Assembly (NCBI RefSeq): GCF_013407925.2
Contig: NZ_CP060201.1
Location: forward strand, 3,224,001-3,288,000
Reading direction: 5' to 3'
Origin: Pseudomonas protegens
GTDB taxonomy: Bacteria; Pseudomonadota; Gammaproteobacteria; Pseudomonadales; Pseudomonadaceae
DNA length: 64,000 bases
Shown here: positions 1-11,547 of the stretch, in pieces
How positions within the stretch are numbered: the stretch's first letter is position 1
Layout of the letters: every line of letters starts with the position of its first letter
The notes under the pieces: generated by a model
Databases searched by the model: none
Seen by the model: the letters and a program-made list of their open reading frames with translations, nothing else
Told to the model about the DNA's origin: nothing
Program-made: the position numbers and the translations under genes

Positions 1-125
1 TTGACACTCCCTGTGTCGGAGCACTTCCAGGTGCCCCCGTGTGCCACTCAGCGAGAGCCAATGTAGCGCCGGGCGAGCGGCCGGGGCGGTTTTGCAATAT
101 TTGTTCAGAATCATCGCCCCACCTG
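1..125. other. window edge, no gene seen
   Basis: No convincing coding region or RNA gene is visible in the first 125 bases. Frames open here run into the complement of the small minus-strand frame at 126-413 without a ribosome-binding site of their own. Confidence 0.4.
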
Positions 126-413
126 CTAAAAGACCCAGCGTGGTGCCGGTGCCTGCCAATCCGCAGGCAGGGCTGTTCTGCCCAGTACCGGCTCGGCATC
201 CAGGGTCAGGCGGGTTTGATGGCTGTCGGGCGAGGCCAGTGTCGAGTAAGCCTCGGCCTTGGCCGCCTCACAACAGGAAGCGGATGGCGACGACAAGCCG
301 CTGGCACTGATCCCCAGATAAGCCGCCAGCATCAAACTGACCAGGCGCAGCGGATCATCGCCGCTGAACATTCTGATCAACGCGACCTGGCCTTTGCTGA
401 ACATGTTCCCCAT
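126..413 (-). CDS. possible small hypothetical protein, 95 aa
   Basis: I do not recognise this protein. It opens with ATG, preceded by an AAGGAA ribosome-binding site on the minus strand, and has one hydrophobic stretch at about residues 22-40 that could be a membrane segment, followed by a Ser/Ala/Cys-rich middle. It lies divergently from the response regulator that starts at 646. The start signal is the main support; no domain is evident, and overlapping frames are also open because of the GC content. It may not be a real gene. Confidence 0.35.
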   Translation of the reverse strand: MGNMFSKGQVALIRMFSGDDPLRLVSLMLAAYLGISASGLSSPSASCCEAAKAEAYSTLASPDSHQTRLTLDAEPVLGRTALPADWQAPAPRWVF

Positions 414-645
414 GGTTCTTTTCCTTGCTTGAGCGAGCCGGTATCGTGCTGCTGCGATAGCCCCCCAGGCCCCCGTGCTCCAGGTGCCTTACCGGCTATT
501 TGATATCAGCGTACCGAGGGAGCAGGGGCTCAAGAGCAATTCGCCACAATTGTTCAGAATCAGCCAAGGCACCTAAACTTCCCCCAGCCTGAAGCCGCTG
601 GATCTGTGTCTCAGGTGCTCTTCGAACCATAAGGAACTGCCTGGC

Positions 646-1374
646 ATGCGTGTCGCGATACTGGATGACGAACCCGCAGAACTGGCACGGGTGGAACAGA
701 CACTGCGAGAAATTCCCGGCCCCGGTGAAGCCGCCTGGTCCCTGCATCGCTTCGAACGGGGCGAAGACCTGCTACGCCAACTGCGGCGCGAAACCTTCGA
801 CCTGCTGATTCTCGACTGGCAACTGCCGGACCTCAGCGGCCTGTCGTTGCTGCGCTGGACCCGGGAGCACATGGACTCGCCTCCGGCGGCCATCATGCTC
901 ACCAGCCGCGATGCCGAGAGCGATATTGTCCAGGCCCTGAACACCGGCGCCGACGACTACTTGAGCAAGCCGTTTCGTCCCAACGAACTCAAGGCCCGGG
1001 TCAATGCGGTGCTGCGCCGCCACGGTTTGCAGCGCAACGGCAGCGAAGAGCGCCAGAGCTTCAACGACCTGACCTTCGACGATGCCGAACTGACCGTGAC
1101 CCGCGCCGGTGCCCCCATCAGCCTGACCGAGCGCGAGTACCGCCTGGCCCGCTGCCTGTTCGCCAACCTGGGCCGGCCACTGTCGCGGGAGTACCTGTAC
1201 GAAAGGTTCTGGACCCATGAGGAAATCGCCTCCTCACGGCCCCTGGACACCCACATCTATCGCCTGCGCAACAAGCTGGGGCTGACCGCGGATCGTGGTT
1301 GGCAACTGCTGACCATCTACGGCTATGGCTACCGCCTGGAAAGCGTCGCGGCGCCCGACGAGCAGGGCCACTGA
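646..1374 (+). CDS. OmpR/PhoB-family two-component response regulator
   Basis: A 242-residue response regulator. The N-terminal receiver domain (about 1-120) shows the acidic pair in ILDDEP, the phospho-acceptor aspartate D57 in LLILDWQLPD, and the conserved lysine K108 in YLSKPF. The C-terminal half (about 140-235) is a winged-helix DNA-binding domain ending with the typical GYGYRLE strand. ATG 646 has an AAGGA site about 10 bases upstream. No sensor kinase gene is adjacent, so it is an orphan regulator here and its signal is unknown. It is probably a single-gene unit: the next genes are on the other strand. Confidence 0.93.
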   Translation: MRVAILDDEPAELARVEQTLREIPGPGEAAWSLHRFERGEDLLRQLRRETFDLLILDWQLPDLSGLSLLRWTREHMDSPPAAIMLTSRDAESDIVQALNTGADDYLSKPFRPNELKARVNAVLRRHGLQRNGSEERQSFNDLTFDDAELTVTRAGAPISLTEREYRLARCLFANLGRPLSREYLYERFWTHEEIASSRPLDTHIYRLRNKLGLTADRGWQLLTIYGYGYRLESVAAPDEQGH

Positions 1375-1401
1375 CCGCTGGCCCTCAACAGCGGCCTGAG
1401 A

Positions 1402-1722
1402 TCATTGCGGGTCCTGCCAGACATCTTCATAGCCGGCGCGGTCGATGATGAAACGCGTCCCGCTCGGCAGATACAGGTAATCGATCACCTCCGGCAGCAG
1501 CTCGACCAGATGCTCGGCGCACAGCGGCTGGTAGAAATCCACAGCGGCGGAATGTTCGCCGCAATGGATAAACCAACTGACCGTGCCGTTCTCCGGCAAC
1601 TCGATCCGGGTGCCATAGATGGGCGACTGCGCCAGGGAACCGATGGCCAGGGCAATCATCGGCTCCGGTGCCTGGGGAGCGAGGTCGTAGCGTTCACAGA
1701 TAAGCTGCTGTCTTTCGTTCAT
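1402..1722 (-). CDS. Imm33-like immunity-type protein
   Basis: A 106-residue acidic soluble protein, with conserved-looking blocks IYGTRIELPENG, SWFIHCGEH and DRAGYEDVW. I recognise it as resembling the Imm33-like family of polymorphic-toxin immunity proteins; this is from memory of the family pattern, not a search. The start chosen is ATG 1722, which has GGAG upstream and overlaps the stop of the preceding gene by four bases; an upstream TTG at 1737 is possible. It is the last gene in a minus-strand row of immunity-like genes, and translation is likely coupled to the gene before it. Confidence 0.7.
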   Translation of the reverse strand: MNERQQLICERYDLAPQAPEPMIALAIGSLAQSPIYGTRIELPENGTVSWFIHCGEHSAAVDFYQPLCAEHLVELLPEVIDYLYLPSGTRFIIDRAGYEDVWQDPQ

Positions 1723-2207
1723 TGCTCCAGCCACCAATCGAGCAAGGTCTCGTCCTCGGTGTCATCGAGGTTTTTATAGATGTTGGCGTAGTACCACTCG
1801 ATGCCCGTGGTTTCGCGAAAGCGGTTGAAGAACAAGGCGATGTTGTCCATGCCGTTTCGCGCCGGCACCGACAGTGTCAGATTGCCCTTGTAGCGCCCGT
1901 CGAGCGTGCCGCCCAATTCGCTCGCCACATCCGCCGCCAGGGCAACTATAGGGTCCTCAGGGATGTGCTTCGCATAAATATGGATGCAGAAGTTGCCGCC
2001 TCGCTTGAGCACCACGGCGGGGGCCTGGGGGTCCTTGATCGAAATGATGTCGCCCTTGGCCAGGTTCAGTGTCAGCCCTGGTGAGTAGAGAATCTCGTAA
2101 CTGTCCTCATCGAGCCGCCGTACATGCAGCGGCTCATAGACCGGGCCATGGCGGTTTTGCCCCGCGATCACGCGAATCGATATTTCCTGGTTTTCATCAT
2201 CCATCAC
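1719..2207 (-). CDS. DUF4265-type protein
   Basis: A 162-residue soluble protein. The layout, with an N-terminal beta-rich part (YEPLHVRRLDEDSYEI, LAKGDII) followed by a region resembling an ACT-like fold (FCIHIYAK, LGGTLDGRYKGNLTLSVPA), fits DUF4265, a family often found among immunity genes. The match is weaker than for the second DUF4265 gene at 2641-3153. It starts with tandem ATG codons at 2207 and 2204 after GGAAAT. It overlaps the Imm33-like gene and follows the Imm10-like gene by 53 bases, so the group is probably one transcript. Confidence 0.72.
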   Translation of the reverse strand: MMDDENQEISIRVIAGQNRHGPVYEPLHVRRLDEDSYEILYSPGLTLNLAKGDIISIKDPQAPAVVLKRGGNFCIHIYAKHIPEDPIVALAADVASELGGTLDGRYKGNLTLSVPARNGMDNIALFFNRFRETTGIEWYYANIYKNLDDTEDETLLDWWLEQ

Positions 2208-2260
2208 AAATTTCCGCGCGATTGCTGTTTTTTCGAAGGGTGAAAAGAGCCGAGCCAGGC

Positions 2261-2644
2261 TCAGCCGCGTAGCGGGGTCGACTGCTCGATGAACACCGCT
2301 CCAAGCGCCTGTTCGATAGCCGGATCGTCTTGCAGCTCAGGTGCCAGCCGCAGCACCAGCCGGTCCAGGCCGGCACACCAGGTGACGGAGCTGTCCATGC
2401 TGAAAATGATGCGCTCCTGTTCGATACGCACTTGTGCAACCCCGCCATAGCCGGAGAGGGCGGGGCTGGAGATTTCCAGATGGTAGGTGTCCTGGCCCAG
2501 GGCGGCGTCCTGTTCGTCGCATTCGGTGCTGCGTTGCAACAACAGGTAGTGCTCGGGCTCGTCGGCGGTATCGGCAAAAGCCACGAGCCAGACATCGTCC
2601 TCCAGGGTTGCGCTGAAATAACTGGCAGGCCATTCAACGGTCAT
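2261..2644 (-). CDS. Imm10-like immunity-type protein
   Basis: A 127-residue acidic protein with the motif order LLLQRS...E near residue 35 and GYGGVAQVRIEQERIIFSMD at about 65-85, followed by a helical segment rich in leucine and acidic residues. This resembles the Imm10 family of bacterial toxin immunity proteins. The ATG overlaps the end of the upstream DUF4265 gene by four bases, which indicates translational coupling. No cognate toxin is in the window, so the target it would neutralise is not known. Confidence 0.7.
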   Translation of the reverse strand: MTVEWPASYFSATLEDDVWLVAFADTADEPEHYLLLQRSTECDEQDAALGQDTYHLEISSPALSGYGGVAQVRIEQERIIFSMDSSVTWCAGLDRLVLRLAPELQDDPAIEQALGAVFIEQSTPLRG

Positions 2645-3153
2645 GCTTGAACCTCAAGTGAAGCCAGCGACAAGCACTCGCTCATGCGCGCAGGATCAAT
2701 GTTCCCGTGCTGCAAACAGGCATCTTCATAAGCGATATGTTGGTCGTCGGTGATGGAAGACAGGTAGTGGTCGATGGCGCAAAAACTGACCTCGGGCGCG
2801 ATGTCCACGGTGAACAGCGACAGGCCCCGGGTAAGCATGCACCGGGCGCCAAGGCTGCGCAGGTGCTGCACAATGCTCGCGCGCTCTGACTCGCGCTCGG
2901 CAAAAACCCGCAGCGTCGAGTGCCCGGATTGCCGCACCACGCCGGTTGCGATCAGCTCGTGGGCATCGGCGCGAGTCAGCACCCAGTCCCCCTTGCTCAC
3001 GCCGTAGAGATAGCAGGGCGTGTTATCCAACTCATAGACACCTGCGCCCCGTTGAATACCCCACATCGATTCATACCCCACCGGAGGGTAACCATCGGCA
3101 TCGACGGTGAGCTTGAAAATGATCTTGTGAAACTGTGCTGCCGAGGTATCCAT
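2641..3153 (-). CDS. DUF4265 domain protein
   Basis: A 170-residue protein carrying the DUF4265 signature near its N-terminus: HKIIFKL, then DGYPPVGYESMWG and LDNTPCYLYGVSKGD. These blocks are characteristic of the family. The function of DUF4265 is not established; members commonly sit in clusters of immunity genes. It overlaps the Imm10-like gene (ATGA overlap) and is separated by 151 bases from the Imm21-like gene upstream, so it may be the first gene of a four-gene transcript. Confidence 0.82.
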   Translation of the reverse strand: MDTSAAQFHKIIFKLTVDADGYPPVGYESMWGIQRGAGVYELDNTPCYLYGVSKGDWVLTRADAHELIATGVVRQSGHSTLRVFAERESERASIVQHLRSLGARCMLTRGLSLFTVDIAPEVSFCAIDHYLSSITDDQHIAYEDACLQHGNIDPARMSECLSLASLEVQA

Positions 3154-3304
3154 TCCATCTCACCGAGGCGTCGCGATGGGCCTCACAAACTGTCCGTAAA
3201 AGAAGTTTTCCTCGAAGGAAAATATGACCTCTGCGCTATTCGGCATGGCCAGGGCCGTATTCTCATCGGACGGATAGAAAAAGTCGTCCCAGCATTTTAT
3301 AAAA

Positions 3305-3844
3305 TTATCCTTGGGCACCTGCGCTGCGCAGCACCGGATGGGCCCGCTGACGAGGCACTATCTGATGGATCAACAGGGCGGTATCGGGCGTGGGTTGGTA
3401 GCGAAATGTCGATACCTCGCTGTGCGGCGACAGCAGTTGAAGGCGCAGACAAGCCTGTGGATCAAACCAGTCGACCCCATCAAACAGCACCAGCGCGTCG
3501 CTTGACCAATCAATACTCAACCGCTCGATCGGGGTCAGTGAACCAAGCTCAAGCCGCTCAAGCTGCGCCAGCACCTCGGCCTCAGATGGTGCGCAAATCC
3601 ATCGGATAATCAGCAACGCGTCGTCTGCCGTGGCAATCGCCGTGTCCAAAGGCTCGTCACCCAGGACCAGAATATCGCCATCGACACCCTCCAGCCGGCC
3701 GGCATAGTCATCAATCTGACACGCCCTGTGGTAATCCGAGGGATCGCCGTCGAGGCCACGCCACATACCGGCCAAGCCGTCACCTATCACCACCAAGGGG
3801 CCACCGGAACTGGACAGCCATGGAGAAATCTTGAATCGACTCAT
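3305..3844 (-). CDS. Imm21-family immunity-type protein
   Basis: A 179-residue protein beginning SRFKISPWLSSSGGPLVVI, followed by DYHRACQIDDYAG and ILVLGDEPLDT. The order (SGGPL, DYxRAC, LGDEPL) matches my memory of the Imm21 family. The start is ATG 3844, with AAGGAG six bases upstream; the longer frame to 3913 lacks such a site. It is the most upstream of the five immunity-like genes and lies just downstream of gyrB on the same strand, separated by the gyrB terminator, so it needs its own promoter. Confidence 0.8.
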   Translation of the reverse strand: MSRFKISPWLSSSGGPLVVIGDGLAGMWRGLDGDPSDYHRACQIDDYAGRLEGVDGDILVLGDEPLDTAIATADDALLIIRWICAPSEAEVLAQLERLELGSLTPIERLSIDWSSDALVLFDGVDWFDPQACLRLQLLSPHSEVSTFRYQPTPDTALLIHQIVPRQRAHPVLRSAGAQG

Positions 3845-3911
3845 AGGCTCCTTGCCTTCCTGTTGAGCAGAACAGCTACATGATCCACTGACAACGCCAT
3901 GATGTCCGCGC

Positions 3912-3943
3912 AAAAAAAAGCCAACGCTAGGCGTTGGCTTTTT
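3912..3943 (-). terminator. rho-independent terminator after gyrB
   Basis: A perfect 13-bp inverted repeat (arms 3915-3927 and 3931-3943, loop TAG) has A-tracts on one side and T-tracts on the other, so it can act in both directions. It closes the dnaA-dnaN-recF-gyrB unit and insulates it from the immunity-like genes. Confidence 0.9.
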
Positions 3944-3958
3944 AGGTGCCGCTGCGGA

Positions 3959-7484
<3,526 letters not shown>

Positions 7485-7504
7485 CTAGCTTCTGCTGAGC
7501 ATGA

Positions 7505-8608
7505 TTACAGGCGCATCGGCATGACAACGTAAGCCGAGTCGTCGTTGTCGGATTCCTGCACCAGCGCACTGCTGTTGGAATCGGACAGGATCAGGCGAAC
7601 CTGTTCGGTGGTCATCACCCCCAGTACGTCCAGCAGGTAGCTGACGTTGAAGCCGATTTCCAGCGAGCCGCCGTTGTATTCCACGCCCACTTCTTCTTCC
7701 GCTTCTTCCTGCTCCGGGTTGTTGGCCTGGATCTTCAGCTGACCATTGGCCAGTTGCAGACGGATGCCGCGGTACTTCTCGTTGGACAGGATCGCGGTGC
7801 GGCTGAAGGCTTCACGCAGGGCCTGACGGTCGCCCAGCACCAGCTTGTCGCCGCCTTTGGGCAGCACACGCTCGTAGTCCGGGAACTTGCCGTCCACCAG
7901 TTTGGAGGTGAAGGTGAACTCGCCGGTGGTGGCGCGGATATGGTGCTGACCCAGGACGATGCTGACGTTGCCGTCCGGCTCGGTGAGCAGGCGCGCCAGT
8001 TCCAGGATGCCTTTACGCGGCACGATCACCTGGTGACGATCCGGCTGACCGATATCCGCCTGCATCGAGCACATGGCCAGACGGTGACCGTCGGTGGCCA
8101 CGGCGCGGATGATCCCGGCGGACACTTCCAGCAACATGCCGTTGAGGTAGTAGCGCACGTCCTGCTGGGCCATGGCGAAGCTGGTGCGCTCGATCAGGCG
8201 ACGCAGCTTGCTTTGCTCCAGCTGGCAGGTCAGCGAGCCCGGGCCTTCTTCCACGGTCGGGAAGTCGTTGGCCGGCAGCGTCGACAGGGTGAAGCGGCTA
8301 CGCCCGGCCTTCACCACCAGCTTCTGCTCATCGACCTTGATATCGATCAGGGCGTCGTTGGGCAGGCTCTTGCAGATGTCCATCAGCTTGCGCGCGGGGA
8401 CGGTGATTTCCCCCGGCTCGGCCGGTTCTTCAAGTTGCACACGACCGACCAGCTCGACTTCCAGGTCGGTACCGGTCAGCGACAGTTGCTGGCCTTCGAC
8501 AACCAGCAGCACGTTGGAAAGCACCGGCAAGGTCTGACGACGTTCGACGACGCCGGCGACCAGTTGCAGGGGTTTCAACAGGGCTTCGCGTTGAATGGTG
8601 AAATGCAT
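7505..8608 (-). CDS. dnaN: DNA polymerase III beta sliding clamp
   Basis: DnaN, 367 residues, the ring-shaped processivity clamp of the replicative polymerase and a hub for other DNA enzymes. The three-fold domain organisation, the N-terminus MHFTIQREALLKPLQ and the C-terminal tail SAYVVMPMRL are typical. The C-terminal MPMRL belongs to the clamp's peptide-binding region. It sits between dnaA and recF and probably shares their transcript. Confidence 0.99.
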   Translation of the reverse strand: MHFTIQREALLKPLQLVAGVVERRQTLPVLSNVLLVVEGQQLSLTGTDLEVELVGRVQLEEPAEPGEITVPARKLMDICKSLPNDALIDIKVDEQKLVVKAGRSRFTLSTLPANDFPTVEEGPGSLTCQLEQSKLRRLIERTSFAMAQQDVRYYLNGMLLEVSAGIIRAVATDGHRLAMCSMQADIGQPDRHQVIVPRKGILELARLLTEPDGNVSIVLGQHHIRATTGEFTFTSKLVDGKFPDYERVLPKGGDKLVLGDRQALREAFSRTAILSNEKYRGIRLQLANGQLKIQANNPEQEEAEEEVGVEYNGGSLEIGFNVSYLLDVLGVMTTEQVRLILSDSNSSALVQESDNDDSAYVVMPMRL

Positions 8609-8646
8609 GGTCTAGTCCCTTGCCTTAATAAGCTGCGTTGGAGTCA

Positions 8647-10188
8647 TCAAGTGGTCAGAGTACGCAGCAGGTTCTTGTAGTCCTCGCGGATGTCCGCGTC
8701 GGATTCCTTAAGTTCATTGATCTTGCGGCAGGCGTGCAGCACCGTGGTGTGGTCGCGGCCGCCGAACACATCGCCGATTTCCGGCAGGCTGTGGTTGGTC
8801 AGTTCCTTGGACAGGGCCATGGCCACCTGACGCGGACGAGCCACCGAACGCGAACGTCGCTTGGACAGCAGATCGGAAATCTTGATCTTGTAGTACTCGG
8901 CGACGGTGCGCTGGATGTTATCCACAGACACCAGCTTGTCCTGCAGCGCCAGCAGGTCCTTCAGGGATTCGCGAATCAACTCGATGGTGATGTCGCGCCC
9001 CATGAAGTGCGAGTGGGCAATGACCCGCTTGAGCGCGCCTTCCAGTTCACGGACGTTGGAGCGAATCCGCTGGGCAATGAAGAACGCCGCGTCGTGGGGC
9101 AGTTCGACCTTGGCCTGGTCGGCCTTCTTCATCAGGATCGCGACCCGGGTTTCCAGTTCCGGTGGCTCGACGGCCACCGTCAGGCCCCAGCCGAAGCGGG
9201 ACTTAAGGCGTTCTTCCAGGCCTTCGATCTCTTTCGGATAGCGGTCGCTGGTAAGGATCACCTGCTGGCCGCCTTCGAGGAGGGCGTTGAAGGTGTGGAA
9301 AAACTCTTCCTGGGAACGCTCCTTGCGGGCGAAGAACTGAATGTCATCGATCAGCAGCGCATCGACCGAACGGTAGAAGCGCTTGAATTCGTTGATGGCA
9401 TTGAGCTGCAACGCCTTGACCATGTCCGCCACGAAGCGCTCGGAATGCAGGTACACGACCTTGGCATTCGGGTTCTTCTTTAACAGGTGGTTACCCACAG
9501 CGTGCATCAAGTGGGTCTTACCCAAACCGACGCCGCCATACAGGAACAGCGGGTTGTAGCCATGCTTGGGGTTGTCCGCCACCTGCCAGGCCGCCGCGCG
9601 GGCCAGCTGGTTGGACTTGCCCTCGACGAAATTCTCAAAGGTGAAGGTGCGGTTCAGGTAACTGGTGTGCTTGAGCGCACCTTCTACCTGGACGGTACGT
9701 TGCTCGGCACGTACCGGTGCCTGCTGCGAGCTGGCGCCCGCCATCGGGTCGAAGCTGTCACGAGAGGGTTCTTCGCTGACCTCGGCGCTCTTCTGCGCCG
9801 CGGCTTTCTTGGCCGGGGCAGAAGCGGGTGCCGGAGTTGGCGCAGGAGCCGCCGCCGGGGAGGCATTGGCTGCTGCCGCTTGCAGTGCTTGCGAAGCAGC
9901 GGCGGCCAGTGGCGCATTAGGTGCAGCGCGAGGCGCCGAACTGCGTTTACTGCCTATTAATAAGGAAAGAACCGGCGCATTGCCGTTGCCGTGTTCATCC
10001 AGCAGCTCGAGCACGCGGCCCAGGTACTTTTCGTTGACCCAATCGAGAACAAAACGATTCGGTGCGTAAACACGCAACTCGTCGCCTTCGGCTTCGACCT
10101 GTAGCGGACGGATCCAAGTGTTGAATTGCTGGGCAGGCAGCTCATCACGCAGAAGCTCCACGCACTGCTGCCAAAGTTCCACTGACAC
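8647..10188 (-). CDS. dnaA: chromosomal replication initiator DnaA
   Basis: DnaA, 513 residues, binds 9-bp boxes at oriC and opens the duplex. Domain I is at about 1-85, then a long Ala/Pro-rich linker (about 90-155) as in Pseudomonas, the AAA+ domain with Walker [13 protein letters not shown] and Walker [11 protein letters not shown], and the C-terminal DNA-binding domain with the signature [19 protein letters not shown]. It starts with GTG (10188) preceded by GGGGAT. A perfect DnaA box lies inside the gene (8928-8936), and the oriC boxes lie immediately upstream, allowing autoregulation. Confidence 0.99.
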   Translation of the reverse strand: MSVELWQQCVELLRDELPAQQFNTWIRPLQVEAEGDELRVYAPNRFVLDWVNEKYLGRVLELLDEHGNGNAPVLSLLIGSKRSSAPRAAPNAPLAAAASQALQAAAANASPAAAPAPTPAPASAPAKKAAAQKSAEVSEEPSRDSFDPMAGASSQQAPVRAEQRTVQVEGALKHTSYLNRTFTFENFVEGKSNQLARAAAWQVADNPKHGYNPLFLYGGVGLGKTHLMHAVGNHLLKKNPNAKVVYLHSERFVADMVKALQLNAINEFKRFYRSVDALLIDDIQFFARKERSQEEFFHTFNALLEGGQQVILTSDRYPKEIEGLEERLKSRFGWGLTVAVEPPELETRVAILMKKADQAKVELPHDAAFFIAQRIRSNVRELEGALKRVIAHSHFMGRDITIELIRESLKDLLALQDKLVSVDNIQRTVAEYYKIKISDLLSKRRSRSVARPRQVAMALSKELTNHSLPEIGDVFGGRDHTTVLHACRKINELKESDADIREDYKNLLRTLTT

Positions 10189-10200
10189 GGATATCCCCTA

Positions 10201-10660
10201 AGTTGAAAGCCGGTGAGGCAAAAACAAGCGGCCATTGTAGCGATCAGCCGCCCACTTATCCACATGTAGCGTGCCCTCAGGACACTAAGAATCAACGCCT
10301 TATCCTGAATAAACACGACCAGCGGTATGTGCATAAGCTCTGTGGATAACCCCGCGTGAGGTCGTTGCACAACTCGGGTCGAAACGCTGTGGGTAACTCA
10401 CCTGTGGATAACTGATCGTTCCACGCACAGGTTTTCCGATAGCGCAGCACAGGCAGGACACCGTTTCTCAACCGTGTTGTCATTCTCTGTACAGTACGGA
10501 ATAGAAGGGCTTAAGGAAGTTATCCACAGAAGGTGCCGTCCCTAGCTTTTATAAGCTTTACAGAAAAGCTTTAAATACTTTCCTTCTTTATTTTTATATC
10601 TACCCGACCCTGGCTCACAACCCCGTCCCCGGACATACATAGATAAAGGAAAAGCTGGTT
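10201..10660. other. oriC: chromosomal origin of replication oriC (dnaA-rpmH)
   Basis: The spacer between divergent dnaA and rpmH holds four perfect DnaA boxes (TTATCCACA in either orientation) at 10256, 10341, 10403 and 10520, plus one-mismatch boxes at 10328 and 10389. These are followed by an AT-rich stretch at about 10540-10605 suited to be the unwinding element. This is the arrangement established for Pseudomonas origins. Confidence 0.93.
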
Positions 10661-10665
10661 GGAAA

Positions 10666-10694
10666 TTGACCTAGAGGCTTGCTTTCTCTAGAAT
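10666..10694 (+). promoter_or_regulatory. sigma-70-type promoter of rpmH
   Basis: TTGACC at 10666-10671 and TAGAAT at 10689-10694 are separated by exactly 17 bases. The rpmH ATG follows about 60 bases downstream. The position and spacing make this a strong promoter candidate for the rpmH-rnpA transcript. Confidence 0.8.
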
Positions 10695-10754
10695 CGCCGA
10701 TCTCTTAAAACGGGGGCCATTCCGGCCCGTTGTGGACGAACCAGGTAACACGAC

Positions 10755-10889
10755 ATGAAACGTACTTTCCAACCAAGCACTATCAAACGCGCTCGTACCC
10801 ACGGTTTCCGTGCTCGCATGGCTACCAAGAACGGTCGTGCCGTCCTGTCGCGTCGTCGCGCCAAAGGTCGTGCGCGTCTGGCAGTTTGA
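10755..10889 (+). CDS. rpmH: 50S ribosomal protein L34
   Basis: L34 is a 44-residue, highly basic protein of the large ribosomal subunit: [18 protein letters not shown], then a run rich in Arg and Lys ending RARLAV. Sequence and length are those of the family. It is the first gene rightward from oriC, behind a clear promoter, and is followed after 16 bases by rnpA, the conserved partner. Confidence 0.98.
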   Translation: MKRTFQPSTIKRARTHGFRARMATKNGRAVLSRRRAKGRARLAV

Positions 10890-10905
10890 TAATCCGGCAC
10901 TGGAG

Positions 10906-11307
10906 GTGAGTCAGGACTTCAGTCGGGAAAAGCGTCTGCTTACCCCCCGGCACTTCAAGGCGGTCTTTGACTCCCCTACCGGCAAGGTTCCGGGGAAAAA
11001 TCTCCTGCTCCTTGCGCGCAACAACGACCTGGATCATCCCCGTCTGGGGCTCGTGATCGGGAAAAAGAGCGTAAAGCTCTCCGTTGAGCGCAATCGCCTC
11101 AAGCGTCTGATGCGCGAATCGTTTCGTCTCCACCAGGATTCACTGGTCGGATGGGATATCGTTATCGTCGCGCGCAAAGGTTTGGGCGATGTAGAAAACC
11201 CCGAATTGATTCAGCATTTCGGCAAACTCTGGAAACGTCTGGCACGCAACAAGCCGGAACCAGCAGTCAAATCCGAAACTGTAGGGGTAGACAGTCCTGA
11301 TGCGTAA
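10906..11307 (+). CDS. rnpA: ribonuclease P protein component
   Basis: RnpA, 133 residues, is the protein cofactor of RNase P, which matures tRNA 5' ends. The conserved RNA-binding block is seen as [22 protein letters not shown]. The start chosen is GTG 10906, preceded by GGAG and giving the family's usual N-terminus [11 protein letters not shown]; the frame is open further upstream but that part overlaps rpmH. It overlaps yidD by eight bases. Confidence 0.96.
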   Translation: MSQDFSREKRLLTPRHFKAVFDSPTGKVPGKNLLLLARNNDLDHPRLGLVIGKKSVKLSVERNRLKRLMRESFRLHQDSLVGWDIVIVARKGLGDVENPELIQHFGKLWKRLARNKPEPAVKSETVGVDSPDA

Positions 11308-11545
11308 ACTGGCACTCGTTCCGATCCAGTTTTACCGCTATGCCATTAGTCCCCTGATGGCCAATCACTGTCGTTTCTACCCCAGTTGTTCCTGCTACGC
11401 GTTAGAAGCCATCGAAAATCATGGCCTTCTGCGCGGTGGCTGGCTGACCTTTCGTCGTTTAGGTCGCTGTCATCCGTGGAATCCCGGTGGTTATGACCCG
11501 GTTCCACCTATCCCTACCTCCCGTTCTTCTTCGATGGCCGAGTAA
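11300..11545 (+). CDS. yidD: membrane protein insertion efficiency factor YidD
   Basis: YidD, 81 residues, with the family core [27 protein letters not shown] and the second half [20 protein letters not shown]. It assists insertion of inner-membrane proteins. It overlaps rnpA and ends two bases before yidC, the conserved order. The short C-terminal Ser-rich tail is variable in the family. Confidence 0.96.
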   Translation: MRKLALVPIQFYRYAISPLMANHCRFYPSCSCYALEAIENHGLLRGGWLTFRRLGRCHPWNPGGYDPVPPIPTSRSSSMAE

Positions 11546-11547
11546 TC

